This document shows, piece after piece, positions 57,610-64,000 of a stretch of DNA of 64,000 nt. A program made the translations under genes and the position numbers. The stretch is from positions 4,385,975 to 4,449,974 of the forward strand of contig JAESIW010000180.1 in NCBI GenBank assembly GCA_016802295.1, in the 5' to 3' direction. The stretch comes from Brachionus rotundiformis (Eukaryota; Rotifera; Eurotatoria; Ploima; Brachionidae). How positions within the stretch are numbered: the first letter of the stretch is position 1; each line of letters opens with the position of its first letter. A model generated the notes under the pieces. It searched no databases. It was not told the origin of the DNA and saw only the letters and a program-made list of their open reading frames with translations.

Positions 57610-60600
57610 TTATTTTATATCGTCTTTAATTTCTACGTTAGTATCATTTACTTGGTTAACACACTCGTTTACACTAACCACTTGGGTTAATGGTGAATCT
57701 TGACCAGATTCACTTAATCTAGGTACATTTAAATTATGTCTATTCAAATTGTAAAAGCTTTGTGATTTAGTTTCAGGCTTTATCTCCCAAAGCGCTTTTT
57801 GTGTTATTAAATTTTCTCTTTCGATTTGATCTTGGATCAATTTTGGAACATCGGGTATCCAATGCATTGCAGTTACAATAAAAAATACCACGTGCTAGAA
57901 TGAAAAATATCACTTTGTTACATCACATACAATAATTAAATTCTTCTTACCTCGAAAAATACTAAGAATGCTAAACGAGCCACCAATACATAATAGTAAG
58001 TTTTGGTAAATTCGTATTTGTCTGGCGCGTCGTATGGCTCTCTAAAGTCTCTGTAGCTGAAAAATAATATTAGTCCATTATGTGAGTTAAAAACGATAAA
58101 AATAAATTTTTTTATAATATTAAATGTGTCTCACTAGCAAACTATCATCTTTCCGTCAATCATAAGCTGATTTTTGGAAAGAGTGTAATTTACATATCCG
58201 TCAAGGTTGCCAAATTCTTCTTTTTCAATAAACTCTATCAGTCTGAAGACAATTTTGGGAATAAATTCAGATGTAAACGCAATTATTAGACCCTTATTAA
58301 AAAAATATATTTTTTTATTTTAATTTAGCAAACATTTACATTTGTTATGACTGCCAGTTTAGAAATAGTGTTTAAAATTGGCAGCCAAATGCCAATGTCT
58401 TGGGATTTTTTTGGCAAAGGTCGTTTCAATTGAGTCAAAACTTTAAATGCGTCGATTCTTATTTCAAGAATATTATTTAGAAAAGCAAACAATGGGGCCA
58501 GTGGAAACGCAACAACAAACAAAGTTATAAAACCATACTGAATGACTAAACAAATAAAATTTTTAAATTGAAAATTTAATTTTTTTTAATTACCCATTTC
58601 TAAATATTCATCAAAAAGGCTTAGATTAGTCCATGCCATCAAGTTATAATCCTCAATCCATCGGCTTTTATCTTTTTCTTTTATTTTACTATGTCCAGAT
58701 ATTTTACGAGTCCAATAGTTCTGTGCCAGTCTAGTAAAATTTAGAAATTTAGACAAAACATATCCTAAAAGAATATCCAAACATACGGATAAATTATCTC
58801 CTGAATATTGTTCAAAATCTGCTTGCCAATCATTATAATTGCCAATTGAATGCATAGCTCGGACAAGCAGCCTGATTGATTACACTTAAAAAAAAGATCT
58901 AATTTTTAAGATAATAAAATTGTTCAAGCACAGTTAAAATAATTAAGCCAAATAAAACAATAGAAAACTATTTCATTTAAGCCTAAAATAAAAATTAATA
59001 ATAAACATTAATTATTAAAAACATTTATAATTTATAAATGACAATTCAACAGACCTCTTCATGAAATAATTTTCGAAAGTATTTTTTTGAAAATTTCCTT
59101 TTATAAACAAAAATTTAAAATGCATGTTAATGTGCTTTAAAAAAGGTAAAAAATGCGATAGTAAGATGAATTACCGGTTCAATCAAACCATTATAAACAC
59201 GAACCAAACTTAATCTATTTTAATTTTTCAGTTAAAATTAAACCATAAATTAATAATTTAAATGAAAATTTGATTAGTTATTATTAAATTAAAAGCTCAA
59301 ACTTAAATGTACAGTTAAAATCTTTTTTTCTTACCATCTCTATTATTTTAGATTCCCTAAATCTAAAATTCAATTTTTAAGATTAAAATTTTAAAATTTA
59401 TTTATTTTCTATTCAATTCTAAAAATCAGATTTTATGTTCTAAAAATAAATTAAGACTTACCGGCCTTTAAAAAAAGCTATATAGAAAATCGAGGCATAA
59501 AAGTTGACAAACTGGAACAAATACATTTTGATTGTTAGGGAATTTTCATATTTTGAATCAGTTTTGTGGTATTCTAGATAGGATTTTGGTCAATTTTCCA
59601 GATTAAATTGGTTATGTAAATTTACCAAAGTCGGTCAGTTTCACCGCTAACCACGAATAAAATCTGCTTAAGATAATAATTAAAAAGAGATTAATGCAAG
59701 CAGCAGATACTGATGTCATCAAACTGATCCACGTTTGGTCAGTTTCTCTTGGAAATGCCATAATTACCGACACTCGATAGGCAATGACACCAATCACTAG
59801 AGCTACCACTAAAAATATCATTAGCACAACCATTGAAAAAGAGAATAGGTATCGCGTAAATCGCTTTACAAAAGGAACATAAGGCTCTTCTTCCTTCAAA
59901 GTGAGAAAATAAAAAGTTATATCAAATTAAACACTATTTTGCTTACACCTGTAATGGGATTCTTTCTTTTGGTATTTACTTTTAGCTCAAATTCTGGCCT
60001 TAATATTTCATTATTTTTCTCAAAGTCAATCACGTCCCACTCAAATTGAAGCTTCGATTGCTCACGTTTCCAAAACTCGATAAACAAAACAGTCCATACG
60101 GCCATAAAAACTGAAAAAAAGACCGTAAATGGATTATCAACAATATAAGATATTTTCGAATAAAAACAAGATTCGCTCAATTTCCAACTTTTGCACATCA
60201 TTTGATCACATAATGGACACATGGTCAAATTTCCCATGCCATTTATGTCACAAATTTCATTACTAAAAAAATAAAATAAAAAAATGAGGATTTTTTTTTC
60301 ATTAACTAACGTTGGTCTGTCCCAAACAAGAGTAATGGCACCATATAAAAAAACAAAAAGCCCAACAATAGATGGAAGAGCTAGCCATGTAGTATAGAAT
60401 CCTAACCATGCAAAGTAAAATGCAAGTTTTTCTCCAAAATATTGCCGTATTATAAAAATTGGTTGATATATGGCCCAATTTTTAGGTCTAGCCCAGTATT
60501 CCCATAATAACTTAAATATGTTAAAAATTATTTTAAATTAAATTATATTTAAATTTATTTATATAATTACTTGTCTATTTGTTTTTTTTCCTTCCGAAAA

Positions 60601-63078
60601 ACCATAATCCTTAATTTAAAATGTTAACATTAGATAAGAATAATGATCAGTTTTTTACTTCATGGAGCGGATAGCAAGCTTCAAAAATTCCTTGGGCGAT
60701 TAATCGGTCGATTCCGATGTTCCTGTCGTTGTCATTTCCTGAAAATATTGCCGGGTCTTCTAGGCGTTTAGAGTATGAAGTCCTGGACAAAATTTCATAA
60801 GCAAGCAAACATCTATCCTTGGTAGGTATAGTTTGATCTATGTTGTTTTTATCAAAATATTTTTCAAACCTTAAATTCAAATTGATTTAAAGAATGAAGT
60901 TGATATGAAATTAGATGCATTTCAATAAATTTCAATATCTTATCTCTTTTAAAGTAAGCATTTACAATTAAAATTTTCTTATTTTGAAGTAATTTTAACT
61001 ATCAATTAAATTAATTAATATACTATATTAAAAATTTGTGGAAATTTTAATTTCTGGGAAGATTACACGAAGCAAGTTGAATGACCAAAATTTATCTCAA
61101 CTGTTAAAAGAAAAAAGAAAGCAGAAGAAGAAAAAGCTTAGCAGACGACCATTTAGTCAAAAAACTGTTGGTAAAAAATACTGAACAGAAAATTCTTAAA
61201 ACCTTATGTAAAATTAATATTGAAAATTTGTTAAACTATTTTAGTTAAAAAACTAAATTAAGAAATTCTAATTAAAATTTCAGAACGACTTAAATTAATA
61301 ATATGTAGCTGCATTAATTGCTGGAATTCGATGACCAAAAGTTGGTTTTAGTCGTCTGGATGCCCAAACGAAGAAAATTTTAAATAAAATAAAATTAAAC
61401 GGCCGTAGTTGTAGCGCTAATTGACCAAAACCAAATATGGTCACGAAAAAGACCTGTTTCGTTGACCGCAAAAAAGTTCTTTCTAGTACGTTATCTTATT
61501 TGGATAAAAAATGTAAATAAGATAAAATAAAATAAAACAAACATTTTCAATTTATCTTCATTCGAACTCTGAAAAACTTGACTCAAAAAATGAGTCTTTA
61601 TAAACATAATTGAAATTTATATTGATGTAATTGATATCAAAAAATAAAATGTGAAAATAGCAACAGAATTATGACATAAAATAACCAAAAAACCAGTGAA
61701 ATACAACTCTGGAACCGAAAACTTATAATTTCAAAAATTTAATTTGACTAACGCAGCAACCAGCCAGACAACGCATTTTTCAGCGTGAAATAATGCCTAA
61801 ATTTATAGATGACAAGACAGTTTTAAAATTCTAAGAACAATAAAATTTTCAGTAATTTTAATCATAGAATCAATTTATTTTTAAGTAATTAAATCAACTT
61901 GGTAATCGAATTTCAGAAAAGAGCATTTTGATTAACCAGAAAAAGCTCATTGATGAATGTGCATAATTTCATACAAAGAATAGCACAAGTACCCATTTCT
62001 AACTTATTTTTAACAACTGATTACTATTTTTTTAGAACATTTATAATTTAAATTTAAAGTTCATTTATAGAAAAGTAAGTTGTTTCCAGAATTGCGTGAC
62101 TTGGATTATCAGCAACACTTTTTAAGGCTAGATTTAACTAACTTGGATACAAGGAGATTAAGAGGTGATCTAATTCAGATCTACAAATTAGTAAACAAAC
62201 TACTAAGACTAGCAGGATTCATTAAGTTTATTGAATAAATATTACTTGTATCTTATACTCGAATTATATGGTGCGGTAAAGTATCTTCTTTTTCTCTCTC
62301 TTACTATTTCACTAGGCCGAAGAGATTTAAAACGATTCCAAAAGGATTCGGGCAGGTCGTATCGGTCCAGATTGTTTTTTTCAATGGGCATTTTGTGCTT
62401 TATTTTTTCCGCTATTTCTAAACCCTTTTCAAACGGTATCTTAATCAAAATAAAAACTAACTTTTCTTCTTGCTTAAAAGAAAAATAAATTTCAAAAATA
62501 AAATAAGCAAAAATAAAAATTTCAAATTACTTTTTCCTGAATTTGAAGACCATTGACAACTAAATTATACAAATATACATCAATTAGCTCTTTTTGCTTG
62601 TTATCTTTTTCGTAGACTAAAACAAAATCAATTATGTCCAAAACTTCGTCACTCTAGAAAATAAAATTTAAAATATTTTTTTTTCTCTGATAGATAGAAA
62701 AATTTCCCATTACATTTGATAAATTTGTCACTTCAATTGTTTCTCTAAGTGGTGTCATTTCGTCATTTAGGTCTAAAAAATGGTAAAAAAATTAACATTT
62801 TGCCATAAATATTTTAAGATTTCATGTTCGGATTAAAATATATTTATCATAACTTAAAAATATCTCTATTTTTTAATATATTACAGAGATTATATTTAAG
62901 GTCATATTGTTAAATAATCAAGTTTTTTTTGTATAAAATTCTTATATAAATTAATAAAAAACTAAATTAATTATGAATAAATATAATTAGAGATAACCTG
63001 CTAAATAGAATGAAGTATTTTACTTGAATAAGCGTTGTCCAAAGAATTGGGCATAACTCGGCTTTCCAAGGCGTTCAT
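57610..63078 (-). CDS. Anoctamin (TMEM16 family) membrane protein, 15 coding exons, 880 aa
   Basis: Coding exons in transcript order: 63024-63078, 62714-62772, 62531-62653, 62246-62472, 60659-60869, 60571-60609, 60311-60510, 59947-60262, 59626-59893, 59462-59573, 58594-58871, 58340-58545, 58135-58292, 57951-58056, 57610-57894. The sum is 2643 bp, in frame; all introns are GT-AG, mostly 47-60 bp. Family landmarks in order: dimerisation-domain text VDYVLVY-like (IIDFVLVYEKDN); YEILSRTSYS; GEKLAFYFAWLGFYT; CDINGMGNLTMCPLCD; NPITGEEEPYVPF; FQFVNFYASIFYIAFFKGR; LFDEYLEMVIQYGFITLF; PLAPLFAFLNNILEIRIDAF; DIGIWLPIL; LIIAFTSEFIPKIV; YYRDFREP; WIPDVPK. Anoctamins are calcium-activated chloride channels or lipid scramblases with ten membrane helices. 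TM7 (E625, E628) and TM8 (E657, D661) calcium ligands are kept, but the TM6 pair is not recognisable. The C-terminus (FFEHVVFFI...IERENLITQKAL) resembles ANO7 more than ANO1. The ATG at 63078 is inferred; the exon is open a few codons further. Confidence 0.93.
61070..61490. repeat. Possible MITE-like relic in long anoctamin intron
   Basis: Within the 1376-bp intron 60870-62245, a more complex stretch contains repeated GACCAAAA and GACCAT...GTCAAAAAA words, CGGCCG and TGGTCACG. Similar words occur in the 15000-15240 block. The match is weak and no ends could be defined. Confidence 0.25.
62085..62238 (+). mobile_element. Non-LTR retrotransposon fragment (LINE remnant F) in anoctamin intron
   Basis: Translation gives LRLDLTNLDTRRLRGDLIQI, then YKLVNKLLRLAGFIKFIE and a stop. 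This matches the LGLTTLETRRLRGDLIQ-type block seen in remnants A, B and E. It lies antisense to the host gene and ends eight bases from the donor of the exon at 62246-62472, so it abuts the splice site without destroying it. Confidence 0.8.
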
Positions 63079-63639
63079 GCTCCAATTTCGTTCGAAAGCG
63101 TGCTTAAAAATTGAATATCAAATTTAACTTTTCTCCAAATATTCGATTAATTTATGTATAAAAAATAGAGACTATTCGAACTACGTGTAATTACAAGCTT
63201 CTATTTATTATACAGAGCTTTTTTAATTTATTATTCTAATAATCTAAAAATGAATTTAATAAAAATAATTAAACCAAACAGCCTTGTTTTTGTTAGTTGA
63301 AAAAAGGTTCCAAAATATTATACTTAAAATTTAAAAATTTATTTTTCAAATTACAAAATTTTATAATAATTAACAGCTCTTTAGCATAATTTCACTATTT
63401 AAAATATTTGGAAATTTTATTTTAAGTTATCATAAAATCTTATCTATCTGTTAAAATAATCAAAATTTGCATATTTAACAACTAATTTAATTTGGAGCAT
63501 CAGATCTGATTTCGAAACAAACAGCCTAAATTTTAGAAAAAATCAAGAAAATCTATAACAAAAATCATCTTATTTATCCAAAAAAGATTACAGAAATTTT
63601 CATATTTTTTCTCTAGGTACATATATAGCCAAAATTTTA
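63079..63639. other. Region upstream of anoctamin start codon
   Basis: The exon holding the ATG begins at 63102 after a plausible acceptor (TTTTTAAG), so at least one 5' non-coding exon should lie to the right, possibly in this stretch. Nothing else is recognisable. Confidence 0.45.
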
Positions 63640-63903
63640 TCACTTATTAGGTAAATTTGCTTTCAAGCATGCATTAAAATGTTGTTCAATATCTTTTAAT
63701 TCGTGACCTGCGGTAAAGAAATTTATAATTTTAATTAATGAAATAAATAAGCAGATGAGGAACAGAAAATTTATGATTAAAAATCAATTTTTATGCTCGG
63801 AAGTATTGTAAATAAAGCGATTGCTTTTTTTCTATAAACCTAAAATTAAATTGAACAATTTCTCTAGGCTCGAAATTTAAGAATTCGCTCTTTATTTTCT
63901 CTG
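63640..63903 (-). CDS. Terminal exons of an unassigned gene at the right edge (partial)
   Basis: Two exon-like pieces. One is 63840-63903, after an acceptor (TTTTGTCAG), reading EKIKSEFLNFEPREIVQFNF before a donor GTTTATAG. The other is 63640-63707, after TTCTTTACCGCAG, whose longest frame reads HELKDIEQHFNACLKANLPN-K and stops at 63642-63640. The phases do not join simply: the open frame of the last piece needs one leading base while the first piece leaves two. With the phase as left, the last piece would give only a short tail. Either an exon is missed or one border is wrong. No family is recognised, and the gene extends beyond the window or is decayed. Confidence 0.35.
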
Positions 63904-64000
63904 CTGACAAAATTTTTCAAAAGAATGATGAATTAAATAGGTCTCTTATAATAAATTAAAATGAAATGATAAACTTTTTAGGCTTTTTTATTTTGTATTC

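Noticed and set aside
1..64000. CRISPR arrays, bacterial operons, rRNA genes
   Set aside because: None seen. Intron structure and gene content are clearly animal.

Overview
The window is metazoan nuclear DNA. It is very AT-rich (roughly 25% GC by eye), most introns are tiny (about 47-80 bp, GT-AG), and the recognisable genes are animal ones: a Notch-type receptor, an anoctamin, NUP214, a TRC8/RNF139-type RING protein and leucine-rich-repeat (LRR) surface proteins. Old non-LTR retrotransposon fragments are scattered between genes. A small invertebrate with a compact AT-rich genome, such as a monogonont rotifer, would fit; that identification is inference.

Layout. 1-617: 3' end of a polytopic membrane RING E3 ligase (+). 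618-3019: intergenic, with a 99-bp direct repeat pair. 3020-9578 (-): an 11-exon NUP214 gene whose 595-bp fourth intron holds an oppositely oriented 153-codon gene for a single-pass membrane protein. 10345-10965: LINE remnant. 11104-24023: three intronless, same-strand (-) genes for secreted or membrane-anchored LRR proteins, mutually related and separated by 3-5 kb that contain two LINE remnants, a possible two-exon micro-gene (19777-19978) and an exon-like fragment (21796-22060). 24024-45200: a 21-kb gene-poor stretch with a degenerate three-copy tandem repeat near 27-28 kb and two orphan exon-like ORFs. 45203-47640: a long foldback, two LINE remnants, one of them split by a 158-bp insertion with a 4-bp target duplication, and an unassigned two-exon fragment (-). 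48326-51409 (-): an intronless, GC-rich Notch-like receptor with six EGF modules, a NOD-like segment, TM, RAM and ankyrin repeats but no visible LNR modules. 55970-56440 (-): broken SWIM zinc-finger/MULE-type fragment. 57610-63078 (-): a 15-exon anoctamin of 880 aa, reconstructed exon by exon. 63640-63903 (-): two exon-like pieces of another gene running toward the right edge.

The genes do not form a pathway. The best leads are the streamlined Notch receptor with a perfect CSL-type site upstream of it, the intron-nested antisense gene, the LRR paralogue cluster with a private C-terminal signature, and the anoctamin whose TM6 calcium ligands are not recognisable. Exon borders were derived by hand from reading-frame continuity and GT-AG sites. 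The two multi-exon models (NUP214, anoctamin) sum to exact multiples of three.
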